Assembly: GCA_019633425.1 (NCBI GenBank)
Contig: WSUB01000064.1
Span: 124,001-188,000, forward strand
Direction: 5' to 3'
From: Tulasnella sp. 424
Lineage: Eukaryota > Basidiomycota > Agaricomycetes > Cantharellales > Tulasnellaceae
Length of the DNA stretch: 64,000 nucleotides
The notes under the pieces were generated by a model. The model made no database searches. It worked only from the letters and a program-made list of their open reading frames with translations, and was not told where the DNA came from. The translations under genes were made by a program, and so were the position numbers. This document shows, piece by piece, positions 35,078 to 47,164 of the stretch (the first letter of the stretch is position 1; each line of letters opens with the position of its first letter).

Positions 35078-37397
35078 ATGAAAGAGAGAAGTTACTCTGC
35101 CCGCGTTCTTCGTTCGGCCCGATCCAACCGGAGTGGTTTTCGCGCTGGAGACAAGCCGCTGAGCGCGAAGTTGGTGCGTCGAGTCCGAATTCCCGAAGCC
35201 TAATTCTAACAATCAATCACTCGCAGAGGGCGAGAATGAAGAAGCTCAAGAAATGGCGAATTAGTCCTTCCTCGATTAAGGCTCCCTTAGACGCCCGCGA
35301 ATTCCATGGAGGGCATGCGGCAGTATCAAAGGCCTTTCTACTTGACGATTCGAGTGACGAGTACTACGGGCCGAGGAAAGCTCTGCGGTTATGTTGTCAA
35401 TCGCCCGAATCCGATGACCATATTCGAGGGGCTGCGGACGACCGGCGAGACGCCGAAGAGGAGCTTGGCGATGAAGAAAGAGATGACGAGGAGGAGCACG
35501 AGTCGGATAGTAATGAGCTTTGGCGGGGAGAGGTCAGTCGTGATCGATTTCTCTGCTTCTTCAGAACAACCGTTGAGCGTATCTCGAACTCCGATTTGAA
35601 AGTTCGTAGCAGTAAAGAAATCGAGGATAGCAGATAATAAAGATATAGAGCGAGTACTGGGAGTAAGCATCCTTCCGTTTACGTTCGTAAAGACTTCATC
35701 AGGAGCTAAGCTCTTCCAGTTGGCACTCAGGGAAACGGAATTCCTAGTGGAACTTGATCACGAGAACATCGTGGAGCTCAAAGGGTTCGTCGAAGACGTC
35801 TCCAAGGATATAATCTGGCTGGTATTCCCCTGGGCAGAGAATGGCAATTTGAAGGACTTTGTCGCTTCAAGAGATTGGGCAATTCCAGAGAGGGTCTCGT
35901 TGGTACGATCGAAAGACTTCTTGTTGAACCAACACTGAGAATCTGTACTCCAGATCGACAACGTGGCAGAGGGATTGGAATACCTCCATAGTCAAGAGCC
36001 ACCCATATGCCACGGCGACCTCAAGTCGGTAAGCTCCAGTCATGCGGTAATAATATGCTTGACAGACTGAGCCCTCGGTGATGCAGGCCAATGTATTAGT
36101 AAACTCGGAACACCTCGCAGTTATTACAGACTTTGGGTCCGCTCGTCGGCTCACACAACATGATCCCAACAAACAAATGGAGAAGGTTCAAAATCAACCG
36201 CAGCCGTTTCAAGCGTCGTTCAGCGCCTCGAGCAAGACCATAACCCTAACAGGGAATAATTACACCCTTCGTTGGGCTGCTCCGGAGGTGCTAAGCGACG
36301 ACCAAATGAGCCTCTGGAGTGATATATGGGCATTCGGGTGGATAGCTTATGAGGTAAACATCTTGAATTTGAATATGGCGGAAGCCGAGGCTCACAAAGT
36401 AACTCCGGAACAGGTCATGACCAATTCCATCCCGTTTGAAGAAGACTGGGCGGACGCTATTGTTGTCGAACGCGTCATCAACGGAGATCTTCCATCCATC
36501 ACTGACCATGCTCGCGCGACGTTGGTTCGGGAACTTTGCTCTCTCATGATCATGTGTTGGAGCAGCAATCCCAGCGAAAGACCGACGGCTGAATACTGTC
36601 GAAAGGCCATCGATTGGATGGTGAGTAGTGCTGGTTCAGAGTTAGTGAAACGCGATTGACCCATGATGTTGTAGCCGAAGATCCCTCCGAACCCTACACA
36701 CGGACCAGATCCAACGGTTTCCACCATCCGCTCTCCTGAACTTCTAATGAAGCTGGGATACATGTACCAGGGGCAGGATGATTATGTGAATGCGCATAAT
36801 TCGTTCACAGAGGCTCTGCGGATGCATACCGACATCGGCGACAAGGAAGGCAGAGCTGACGCTCTGAGGGGTCTCGCCGACGTGCATCGGCTTCGAAGCG
36901 ACTACAACGAGGCCATCGCGCTCTACTCCGAGGACCTGCAAATCCGTACCGACATCGGCCACCAGCAAGGCAGAGCCGACGCTCTGTGCGGTCTCGCCTC
37001 TGTGCATCGGCTTCGAAACGAGTACAGCGAGGCCATCGCGCTCTACTCCGTGACCCTGCAAATCTGTACCGACATCGGCGACAGGAAAGGCAGAGCCGAC
37101 GCGCTGTGGGGTCTCGCTTCTGTGCACCAGGTTCGAAACGAGTACAGCGAAGCCATTGCACTCTTCTCCGAGGCCCTGAAAATCCGTACGGACATCGACG
37201 ACAAGGAAGGCAGAGCCTACGCTCTGGAAGGTCTCGCCGACATTCATCGCCACCAGAATCATCACGATGATGCCGCAGCTCTGTATGAACAAGCCGCTGA
37301 GATCTTTCAACAATCTGGAAATCGTGATGCTGCAGCTTCTGCGTTGAAGACGGCGGCCGATGCCCGTCAGCGACTCAAGCTTGTTGAAGCCGCATGA
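35078..37397 (+). CDS. K4: kinase-TPR fusion protein, intact, short TPR array
   Basis: Exons 35078-35173, 35227-35532, 35603-35662, 35720-35902, 35954-36028, 36087-36353, 36414-36620 and 36675-37397 splice to 639 codons including stop, in frame throughout. Motifs: EFHGGHAAVSKAF, an acidic EEELGDEERDDEEEH insert, FVAVKKSRI, ALRETEFLVELDHENIVEL, CHGDLKS, ITDFGSARR, RWAAPEVL. Only about five TPR units follow, then the conserved cap ending LKLVEAA. The intron at 36354-36413 is 60 nt and open, so retention would add 20 residues (NILNLNMAEAEAH...) without a frameshift. K4 is the shortest complete family member and shows the minimal architecture. The 34421 element lies about 100 bp upstream. Confidence 0.85.
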
Positions 37398-37827
37398 GGT
37401 CTCTCCCGGACAGTCGAGAACCAATAGGATCTTACATATTGTCCTGGCCTAATGTCGTGTAATCATGCAATGTACAAACCATCATACTAAGTGTTCTGCT
37501 GCTCAACGAATTTATTGTTTTATGTATTCTCAAGATGATTACTGCAAATGTTTCAATCTCCTTGCCCGCTTAGCATCCGGGACACCGTTCATTGAAAGGC
37601 TTTGCGCAAGGATCGCCAGGCTAGCCTTATTTTGAAGGGGCGCCAGAGCTCGAGTTACGAAACTGGGGTGTCATATCCGAACGTGCAGTGCGTTCCCACC
37701 CCGGCGTCATGATTCCCGCAACGCCTCTCCATATAAAACCCACTGGAATTCAGACCTATCATCGCAAACGACCCAAGCAACCTGAACTCTCATCTCCAAA
37801 TCTTATTACACAACTAAACCCAGCACT

Positions 37828-38076
37828 ATGTCTCGGGTCCGAAACGCTGAGGACAACCAATCCCCCACCGACGCAGGCGCCATCGGGCCAATTACACAAG
37901 CCATCCCCTCCGACCGAGCTAATTGCCAAATTCACACCCACCTTCAGCGACAGCCAGTCCCTTGCGGACGGGTGACTCTCCCAACGGCTCTGCCGCAGCC
38001 ATACTAGAGCAGTCTTTCAGATGCCCGTTGACACAACGTCAGGTAAATTGGCTGGAACAAGAGATGAGGTCTTGAG
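37828..38076 (+). pseudogene. frameshifted copy of the 31325 short open frame
   Basis: Starts ATGTCTCGGGTCCG and is colinear with 31325-31576 at nucleotide level (gaggacaaccaatcccccaccgacgcagg), with indels that change the reading frame, and ends near aagagatgaggtcttgag. Its own frame from this ATG would stop after about 60 residues. No function assigned. 37398-37827 is common kinase 3' flank; 38077-38690 holds no supportable gene. Confidence 0.35.
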
Positions 38077-38689
38077 ATAGCTGTCCGAAGAGCCGGGAGT
38101 TTTGATAGGAGAGTTGACGAAGAGAATCGTCAAGTCGTTTCCGCACCTTTCGACCCGTCGGATCGAACTTGCTCACCTCTCTGAGATAGGCTCGCGACAC
38201 CTCACGACAGGGTTGGAAGACTTACGGACAGGATGAAGAGCTCGTCCAAAACAGACGTTCGAGAGGGTGACACTTTGGGCATTCGTCGGAACAAGTCGCA
38301 TAGGCTCATCACTCTCGCTGGGTTAGAAACAGATCTAGACCGCAGTAGGGCATGTCCAGATCGGATAACCGTCTTGTCGAAGATACCGTCATTTGGATCT
38401 ATAGTTCAAATTCACGTCTCTTTTTCCGATTACCGCTGTCTCACAATGTGCGGCTGTGGGGTTAAAGTCCTGCCATTTCCGCTTACTCGGGGGTTTGCCA
38501 CCGACGCGACTCTCAAGAGGCGTCGCCTTCACCCACGTTCCCACAACCGAAGAAGCAATAATATAAAATTACGCAGAGACGTATTCGTATCACTCTGCAG
38601 GGGCAAAGGGACCAAGAGGGTTGGTTCGACCAAAGGATTCGATTTCAACACTGCTGCTCCTGACCACAGATATTCTAATCACCATAGTC

Positions 38690-39670
38690 CCCTTCGGCTT
38701 TAAAGTACTACTTATTCACTTCGTCCGCCAAAACGAAGTTCAAATAGTATCGTGCACTGAATTTGTTCGTTGACGTCTCGAAATGTTGGTGTTGACTCAA
38801 AGTCGTTAAGAAACAGTCGGATTGGAATCGTTTCGCCTGGACGGAGGAAGTGGTTCGGTAGGAATCAGAGCAGGCTGAGAAGGGAGGGAGATAACGAGAA
38901 ACGACGCACCTCTCACAGGTGCACCATCCATGGTCTCGACCTTGGTTATCGTCTCGCTTCGGGATACTGATCCGGTACCGCTCCCGTCGTGTCTCGTCGA
39001 ACAATGGGATAGTTCCATATGCTTGATCCTGATCCAGACGAGGAGTAATTAGATGATCACGTCTTTAAGATGGTATCTAGGTGGACGAGGCAGCTTTAGA
39101 ACTTCACAATCTGAGGGAAGGAGGGAACGGGCAACGTACTTTGGCTTGTTATACTCGGACTCGAAATTGCACCCGATCGTCAAACCGACCTCCATTTGAT
39201 GAAATTATTGCTGTTGGTGGTATACGATACGAATGGACCTAGAGGTCCCTCTCTTTCGCTTCGGTAAAGCAACGAGCAATCGTCACTTGCATAAAGTACC
39301 TCTGACAAAGGGGACCCTCAGTTCCCAGTCAATCCTTACCGGCGAGAAGTGAGGGGAACTGGAAGAGAAAAGTGGGTGACTTTACCTCGACATGCTATAC
39401 CCTAATAGCTCTCCGATTGCTTCTCGACGTTCTTGAATCGGAGTCGAATGTCCGGGCTTGTCGCATTTCTCCCAGTGCAGCGAGTTCTTGCGGTGGAGGG
39501 GGTTTATATATAGTGACCGCCTTGGTCGTAGAAGTACCGCACTATAGAGGCTGAAATCGCGTTCTCAGTCAGTATCTGTGCATCCTGGAGCTACAGAGGA
39601 ATCATATTAGCCGCACCTCACGATCTCGACCTGAATCCCACCCGGGGACGGCAATTTCGTTCCTGACCAG
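38690..39670 (-). pseudogene. VPS26-like retromer subunit pseudogene, copy 2
   Basis: The colinear duplicate of copy 1 is somewhat better preserved. Minus-strand pieces: GTKLPSPGGIQVEIV (about 39665-39620), QELAALGEMRQARTFDSD (about 39500-39440), FESEYNKPKYVARS, then RIKHMELS with GSGTGSV and ETITKVETMDGAPVRG (about 39030-38910), intron, ETIPIRLFLND and FRDVN (about 38845-38775), and FSARYYLNFVLADEV (about 38762-38715). A missing T after TFDSD, an in-frame TAG after SESY, and a frame slip between FRDVN and FSARYY break it. Vps26 sorts cargo in endosome-to-Golgi retrieval; this copy cannot make a complete protein. Confidence 0.75.
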
Positions 39671-41391
39671 GGGTTCGCGACGCCGCATTTGTCCTTCATT
39701 GACGACTTTGCAGGTCTGGCGGTTGGCCTGCTGTGATTTGAACCGCGACTTTGGCGACTGAGAAGGTGCCGTTGCACTATGTGAGGCCAGCTTTGCGGTG
39801 TAAGGTATCCGCGTTCGATGGGAGGTCGGACGATGGTGACCAGCAAATTGGTATTGTTAACGACATGGACAGATGTACGTGACGTGTGCACAGGGGTTTG
39901 AGGCAGGTATGGCATGACTAGTGAGCTTGTGGAGGTGAAGTGGACGGGTAGCTGGAATGTGGACCGAGGCAACTGCGCGACGTTGTACATGCAGCGAAAG
40001 AAACGGAGGATCGAATCGCTCGGGCCGAGTCGGATCCGCATGACGGCCATCATGCCAAAAAGCCTTGTTCCTACAGCACATCAAATGACAAAGCGGGCAG
40101 GTTTCAGAATGCATCATTGGTTACATGTACGGTCGCCCGCGTCCCAAGGTACGACCCGATATATCATGTGGCCCCATGAACGTACTCAAGACAGCTGCCT
40201 TTCGAGAATCAATTCCCTCGAGTCCTTTTTGCCACCCACTGGCAGGCTTGAGCAGGCTTGGGATTGAACACAGCCCCGGGGTTATGGAAGGTTTTCCGGG
40301 ATAGCTCCACTTGCGAGGCCCTATGTGACATCGTGACTATAGAGACCTGCAGCATGGCCAGGAAGAGGGTGTCTCAAATTGTTAGGAGGCATTGCGAGGC
40401 TCCTGAGGGGGACCCAATCGGGGATCCGAGATAACCATTCCAATTAATCAGTCCTCCTGCAAATTCTGAGCGATTTACTGTACTATTTCGTTAATACCGG
40501 CGGCCATGGGACATGGGACAAAAGTCTTACCGGTACAACCATACCGGAGGGACGGCGCCAGTGACTGGGACGTGGGACAAGGTTTGAGCGGAGCGGATGG
40601 TGGCCATGCAAACGCTATGATTCAGTGTGCCGAGCAGCGAGTGAGTGCGATATGAGGAATGGAGATCTCCTAATTTAGATTTCCCCACGTAATTGTTCGC
40701 AAAGTGGAAAAAAAAAGGCTTGAGACACTTGAGATACGACTGGTCTTTTCTTCAAGCCACGTGTTACTTACCGGCGGGGACACCGTGTCCCGAGCGGCGC
40801 GACCCGTCGGGACTGAGGGACACCTCAAAAATTGACTGGATCGGATGGGGTGTTGGGACATAGGACATCCGGTATTAACGAAATAGTACAGTACCTCTCC
40901 CCTCCGGCTGAGTGATCCATGCCCGGCATTTCAGCGCACCAAATTTGCTACCCTGTAGATCAGGACTACCACAGTAATGCTGTAGACCCAACATGAAGAC
41001 ATAAGCAGCGCCCAAACTCGGCGCAATTTGCCTTGAAGGCCTCGACGTGTCTGGCGAAACCACCGCCAGCGTGTGACGCGTGACAAAGATGTTTATTTCA
41101 AGCAAGAAGACCTCAGCTTCGTCGCCTAGACTTGAAGGAAAATTCCGTGGAAAACTCTAAAGTGAAGTCTGGAACACGTGCAGGCAACCAGCCCTCTGCA
41201 GTCCTTTGCCTCGAGGCAAACTGCGACGGAGCAATGCTGTGAGCCCTCCGGGCCTCTTTCAAGACTCGCCGATTCACCTCCTCTTCCTCAGCGAAAACCT
41301 CTTCTCTTGCTTCCCTTACTCCCAGGCCTTGGACACTCACCGCTGACCATCGACCCACGGTATCACTCATCCCCTCTCCGCTAAGCACTTG
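39671..41391. other. VPS26-relic / K5 intergenic region
   Basis: No gene seen apart from the element at 40478-40891. The left part duplicates 33211-33600; the right part is the kinase upstream module, best conserved from about 41090 to the K5 start. Confidence 0.45.
40478..40891. mobile_element. 414-bp MITE with perfect inverted repeats and TA duplication
   Basis: TACTGTACTATTTCG plus TTAATACCGG at 40476-40500 is repeated in perfect reverse complement at 40869-40893 (25 bp including the TA duplication). The paralogous upstream module at 20186-20205 (gaccgatattcctctccc) is uninterrupted. The interior is GC-richer, with repeated gggacatgggac-like words and no open transposase. Non-autonomous Tc1/mariner-like element. 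Confidence 0.85.
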
Positions 41392-44300
41392 ATGGAAGAC
41401 GAAAGACACTTTGCCGACATTCCTCATTCGCCCGGATCTGACCCGAGTGGTTCTCGCGGTGGATACAAGCTGAGCGCGAAGTTGGTGCGTCAAGTCCGAT
41501 CTTTGGAGTCCAATTCTAACGATCAATCGATATCGCTCGTAGAGGACGAGAATGAAGAAGCTCGAGATATGGCGAATTCAGCCTTCCTCGATCAAATCTT
41601 CCAAAAACGCCCGCCAATTCCATGGAGGGCATGCGGCAGTATCAAAAGCGTTTCTACTTAACAAGGGTGTCTGGAGCAGGTCCTACAACGCGAGGGAAGT
41701 TCTGCAGTTATGTCGTCAATCTCCCGAATCCAATGACCATATTCGAGGGGCTGCGGACGACCGGCGAGACACCGAAGAGGAGCTTGGCGACGAAGGAAAA
41801 GATGACGAGGAGGAGCACGGATCGGAGAGTGACAGTATTTGGCAGGGGAAGGTCAGTCGTGATCGATTTCTCTGCTTCTTTAGAACAACCATTGAGCGGA
41901 TGTCGAACCCCGGGTTAAAAGTTCGTAGCAGTAAAGAAATCGAGGATAGCAGATAATAAAGATATAGAGCGAGTACTAGGGGTAAGCATGTTCCGTTGGG
42001 TTCAGTAAAGTTGTCACCAGGAGCTAAGCTCTTCCAGTTGGCACTCAGGGAAACGGAATTCCTAGTTGAACTTGATCATGAAAACATTGTGGAGCTCAAA
42101 GGGTTCGTCGAGGACGTATCCAAGGATATAATCTGGCTGGTATTCCCTTGGGCCGAAAATGGCAATTTGAAGGATTTTGTCGCTTTACGAGATTGGGAAA
42201 CTCCAGAACGGATCTCGTTGGTAAGGCCAAAAGACTCCTTGTTGAATCAACACTGAAACTCTGTACTCCAGATCAACGACGTGACACAAGGGTTGGAATA
42301 TCTTCATAGCCAAGAGTCCCCGATATGCCACGGCGACCTCAAATCGGTAAGCTCCAGTCATGTGGTAATAATACGCTTGACAGACTGAGCCCTCGGTGAT
42401 GCAGCCCAATGTATTAGTAAACTCGGAACACCGCGCCGTTATTACAGACTTTGGGTCCGCTCGTCGGCTCACACAACATGATCCCAACAAACAAGTGGAG
42501 CAGGTTGAAACCCAACCGCAGCCGTTTCAAGCGTCGTTCTGCGCCTCGAGCAACACCATAACCCTAACAGGGAATAAGTACACCCTTCGTTGGGCTGCTC
42601 CGGAGCTGCTAAACGAGGACCAAATGAGCCTCTGGAGTGATATATGGGCACTAGGGTGGATAGCTTATGAGGTAAAGCTCTGAAATTGAATATGGCGGCA
42701 GCCGACGCTCACAAAGGAGCTCCGAAACAGGTCATGACCGATTCCATCCCGTTTGAAGAAGTCCAGGCGGACGTTATTGTTGTCGAACGTGTCATCAAAG
42801 GAGATCTTCCGCCCATCGCTCACGATGCTCGCGCGACGTTGGTTCGGGGACTTTGCTCTCTTATGGCCATGTGTTGGAGCATAAACCCAAGCGAAAGACC
42901 GACGGCTGAATATTGTCGAAAGGCCATCGATTGGATGGTGAATCGTGCTGGTTTAGAGTTAGTGAAACGCGATTGACCCATCATGCTGTAGCCGAAGATC
43001 CTTCCAAACTCAACACGCGGACCTGATACAACGAACTCTACCAACCACTCTCCTGAACTTCTAATGCAGCTGGGATACATGTACCACTGGCAAAGGGAGG
43101 ATGTCAAGGCGCTTAATTCCTTCACAGAAGCTCTGCGGATGCATACCGACATCGGCGACAGGCTTGGCAGAGCCAACGCTCTGTGCGGTCTCGCCTCTGT
43201 GCATGGACTTCAAAACAAGTACAGCGAGGCTATCGCGCTCTACTCAGAGGGCCTTCAAATCCATGCCGACTTCGGCGACAGGCGAGGTAGAGCCGACGCT
43301 CTGTGCGGTCTCGCCTCTGTGTATCGACTTCAAAACAAGTACAGCGAGGCCATCGCGCTCTACTCCGAGATCCTTCAAATCCATGCCGACATCGGCAACA
43401 GACAAGGCAGAGCCTCTGCTCGGCGCAAACGGTTTCCAAGCAAGTACTACGATGCCTCGGGAATCATCTCCGAGCCCCCGAAAATCTATGCCTACGTCGA
43501 TGGCAGGCAGGGCAGAGCTTACGCCCTGTGGGGTCTCGCCGAGGTGTATCGGCTTCGGGACAACTACAGCGAGGCCATCACCCTCTACTCCGCGACCCTT
43601 CAAATCTGTACCGACATTGGCGACAGGCAAGGGAGGGCCGACGCGCTGTGGGGTCTTGCCGAGGTGCATCGGTTTCGAAACGAGTACAGCGAGGCCATCA
43701 CCCACTACTCCGAGACCCTGAAAATCTATACCGACATTGGCGACAAGCAAGGCAGAGCCGACGCTCTGTGGGGTCTCGCCGAGGTGCATCGGCTTCGAAA
43801 CGAGTACAGCGAGGCCATCCAGCTCTACTCCGAGATCCTGCGCATCCGTACCGAAGGTGGAGACAAGAAGGGCAGGGCCGACACTCTGTGGGGTCTCGCC
43901 GAGGTACATCGGCTTCGAAACGAGTACAGCGAGGCCATCCACCTCTACTCCGAGGTCCTGCAAATCCGTACCGACATTAGCGACATGAAAGGCAGAGCCT
44001 CTGCTCTGCGCGGTATCGCCTCGGTGCATCGGCTTCGAAACGAGTACAGCGAGGCCATCACGCACTACTCCGAGACCTTGGAAATCTATACCGACATCGG
44101 CGAGAGGCAGGGCAGAGCCGACGCTCTGTGGGGTCTCGCCGAGGTGCATCGGCTTCAAAACGAGTACAGCGAGGCCATCGCGCTCTACTCCGAGACCTTG
44201 GAAATCTATACCGACGTCGGAGACAGGAAGCGCAGGGCCGACTCTCTGTGGGGTACCGCCGAGTTGCATCGGCTTCAAAACGAGTACAGCGAGGCCATCG

Positions 44301-45859
44301 CGCTCTACTCCGAGACCCTGCAAATCTATACAGACGTCGGAGACTGGAAGGGCAGGGCCGACTCTCTTTGGGGTACCGCCGAGGTGCATCGGCTTCAAAA
44401 CGAGTACAGCGAGGCCATCGCGCTCTACTCCGAGACCCTGCAAATCTATACCGACATCGGCGACAGGCAAGGCAGAGCCTCTGCGCTGTGGGGTCTCGCC
44501 GAGGTGCATCGGCTTCAGAACGAGTACAGCGAGGCCATCGCGCTCTACTCCGAGGTCCTGCAAATCCGTACCGACATCGGCGAAAGGAAAGGCGGAGCCG
44601 ACGCTCTGTTGGGTCTTGCGTCTGTGCATCGGGTTCGAAACGAATACAGCGAGGCCATGGCCCTCTACCTCAAGGAACTGCAAATCCGTACCGAGATCGG
44701 TGACAGGAAAGCCAGAGCCTCCGCTCTGTGCGGTCTCGCTGACGTTCATCGGCTTCTAAACGAGTACAGCGCAGCCACCGCGCTCTACTCTGAGGCCCTG
44801 CAAGTCCGTACTGACATCGGCGACAGGAAGGGCAGAGCCGACGCTCTGTGGGGTCTCGCCGAGGCGCATCGCCTTCGAAACGAGTACAGCGAGGCCATCG
44901 CGCTGTACTCCGAGGTCCTGAAAATCCGTACTGACGTCGGAGACAAGAAAGGAAGAGCGTCTGCTCTGTGGGGTCTCGCCGAGGTGCATCGGCTTCGAAA
45001 CGAGGACAGCGAGGCCATCGCGCTCTACTCCGAGGTCCTGCAAATCCGTACCGACGTCGGAGACAAGAAGGGTAGAGCCGACACTTTGTGGAGTCTCGCT
45101 GAGCTGCATAGGGCTCGAAACGAGTACAGCGAGGCCATCCCGCTCTACTCCGAGGACCTGCAAATCCGTGCCGACGTCGGAGACCAGCAAGGCAGGGCTG
45201 ACACTCTGCGGAGTCTCGCCGAGCTGTATCGGGCTCGAAACGAGTACAGTGAGGCCACCGCGCTCTACTCCGAGGTCCTGCAAATCCGTACCGCCATCGG
45301 AGACAGGAGAGGCAGAGCCGACGCTCTGTGGGGTCTCGCCGAAATGCATCGCGCTCGAAACGAGTACAGCGAGGCCATCGCGCTCTACTCCGAGGTTCTG
45401 CAAATCCGTACCGACACCGGCGACAGGCAAGGGAGAGCCGACGCTCTGTGGGGTCTCGCTGAGGTGCATCGGCTTCGAAACGATTACAGAGAGCCCATCG
45501 CGCTCTACTCCGAGGTCCTGCAAATCCGTACGGACACCGGCGACAGGCAAGGGAGAGCCGACGCTCTGTGGGGTCTCGCCGAGGTGTATCGCCTCAGAGA
45601 CGAGTACAAAGAAGCCCTCTCGTTCTACTCCCAGTCCCTGCAAATCTGTACCGAGATCCACCACAAAGAAGGCAGAGCCGACGCTCTGGCAGGTCTCGCC
45701 GACATTCATCGCCGCCAGGATCACCACGATGATGCGGCATCTCTGTACGAACAAGCCGCTGAAATATTTGAACAATCTGGAAACCGTGATGCAGCAGCTT
45801 ATGCGTTAGAGAAAGCGGCCGATGCCCGTCAGCTACTCGAGCTTGTTGAAGCCGCATGA
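41392..45859 (+). CDS. K5: kinase-TPR fusion protein, intact, longest TPR array
   Basis: Exons 41392-41484, 41543-41851, 41922-41981, 42038-42220, 42272-42346, 42405-42671, 42731-42937 and 42992-45859 give 1353 residues. Positions: Gly-rich FHGGHAAVSKAF about 57-68, acidic insert about 105-130, FVAVKK 135-140 (beta-3 lysine), helix C LALRETEFL about 155-163, CHGDLKS about 234-240, ITDFGSARR about 253-261, RWAAPELL farther on, kinase end near 398. TPR units run from about 423 to 1340, roughly 22 of 40 residues. The cap YEQAAEIFEQSGN ... LELVEAA ends the protein. An intron falls exactly between HGDLKS and the following PNVLV. One repeat near 43430-43500 is irregular (RRKRFPSKYYD). The start is the ATG whose frame runs through the exon 1-2 splice. 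Confidence 0.87.
43140..45660 (+). repeat. K5 TPR array, about 21 x 120-bp direct repeats
   Basis: Successive units are nearly identical at DNA level, for example the two starting near 45400 and 45520, which share gacaggcaagggagagccgac. The unit GLAEVHRLRNEYSEAIALYSE is almost invariant; change is concentrated at a handful of codons. Antisense frames are also open over long stretches because stops are excluded by the repeat's codon pattern. Confidence 0.9.
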
Positions 45860-46054
45860 GGTCTATCCCGGACAGTCGAGAGCAAATAGGATCTTACGTG
45901 TTGTCCCGCCGCTAGTGTGGTGTGATAATGCAATGTGCAAATCATAATGTTACAAGTTCTGCTGCTCAACCAATGCATTGTCTTATGTACTCTGAGGACG
46001 GTTGCTGAAAATGTTTCAAGCTCCTTGCCCGCTTAGCGTCCTGCTTATCTTGGT

Positions 46055-46348
46055 TTTAAATCTTTCCGAGCGGACAAAGCAGCGTTCAAGATAATCCCGC
46101 GCTTTCGTTTCCAAATGGAGCCGAGTGGTCACTTATGACTACTGAAGCCGCAAGGTACAGCTTTAAATGTCCGCGTTGCGGTCCCCGCGTGTCGTTATAT
46201 CCATTACATAAACCCAAGATAAACCGTCCAATCCAACATGCCAGAGCACATCGGTTAGGAAAGGAGCGAATGTCAGGAGAACCAAAAGGGTAACCAAACC
46301 GCATATTATGAGTGTCGGTGAGGGGGAGGTGGGGATGGGGAAGGTCAT
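46055..46348 (-). pseudogene. P450 relic 1 (exon 1 start joined to exon 3)
   Basis: The minus strand begins MTFPIPTSPSPTLI, a P450-like N-terminal anchor, then jumps to an exon-3-like piece (GYNDTRGPQRGHLKL matching GYNDTWRKQRAHLKV of P450-3) and is frameshifted at the ASVV/DHSA region. Exon 2, the I-helix, ExxR and heme exons are absent. It occupies the P450 position opposite the SCC3 pseudogene, so it marks the decayed half of the divergent pair. Confidence 0.75.
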
Positions 46349-47164
46349 TGCAGTTGAATGGTTTTGAGGAGACGTACTTCAGGACCTTTTATGCTCGATT
46401 TCGACTCGATCTGGTCATTAGGGTCTGTATCTCCAGACGAGGATCCAACACGAGGTATGGGCCCTTCCTAACCAGAGAGCAGGTAGCTCGGAAAGCCCCA
46501 AGTACGGAGTGCACCGTCTGAGAATTATGAGAGGGCCTGAGATTTAACGCTCTGTGGACCAAAGATAGCGGGATACGCACCGCGACAACTGATTGATAAC
46601 CAGCCCTGATATTGCCAACTCGAGTTTGATACGAACTTCATTCCACATTGGTAGAGATTTAGAGTCCTCAAGATGAACTGGTTTTGACTTTCGATGCAGC
46701 TTGTAAGAAGGGAATCAAGGGATGCTCATCATCGAGGATTAACGGAACTCGGTCCCGCAACGCCCTTGGTCTTGAACCCCGAAACAAGGTGCCAGTCCTT
46801 TCCAAGACTTACCCCGAGTAACGGTTCACCCAATGCCCCCATTCTAACCAACCGAGCCGGGAAGCTTTTACCCAGTGTCTGAACAGACCTCACACTTCGA
46901 GTACGGCGCAGAGCGGACAACAATTCCCGATGAGCCTAAGCAAGAGACAGAACATAGTTAAAGTAGCAAGTGGCTGCATGATGGCCACCGTGCCGATGGC
47001 AAAGGGGGTCTTGCAAGGTAGGGTTAATCCAAGGTATGGTTCAGAGGGAAGCCACCGTTGCTCGGGGTGTTTCAACTTTCCACGCGAAGCTCTGTTTGTC
47101 TTCTCTCCCACCACCTTCGACGCGTATCGCTCACCCCTCCCCATTATACCCACTTGCAACGTCG
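46349..47164. other. P450-relic / SCC3-pseudogene spacer
   Basis: No gene seen. Colinear with 55710-56490, which is the presumed promoter region of the intact SCC3. Confidence 0.5.

Noticed and set aside
43244..44749. 501-codon antisense open frame over the K5 TPR array, and similar ones at 53967-55115, 54049-55218 and 28253-29083
   Set aside because: They lie exactly antisense to, or in other frames of, the 120-bp TPR units. A stop-free codon pattern copied 10-20 times gives long open frames for free; no independent start, intron or motif supports them.
46055..46348. short P450-like gene with its own start
   Set aside because: The anchor is followed by a misjoined exon-3 piece with frameshifts and no catalytic exons; kept only as a relic.
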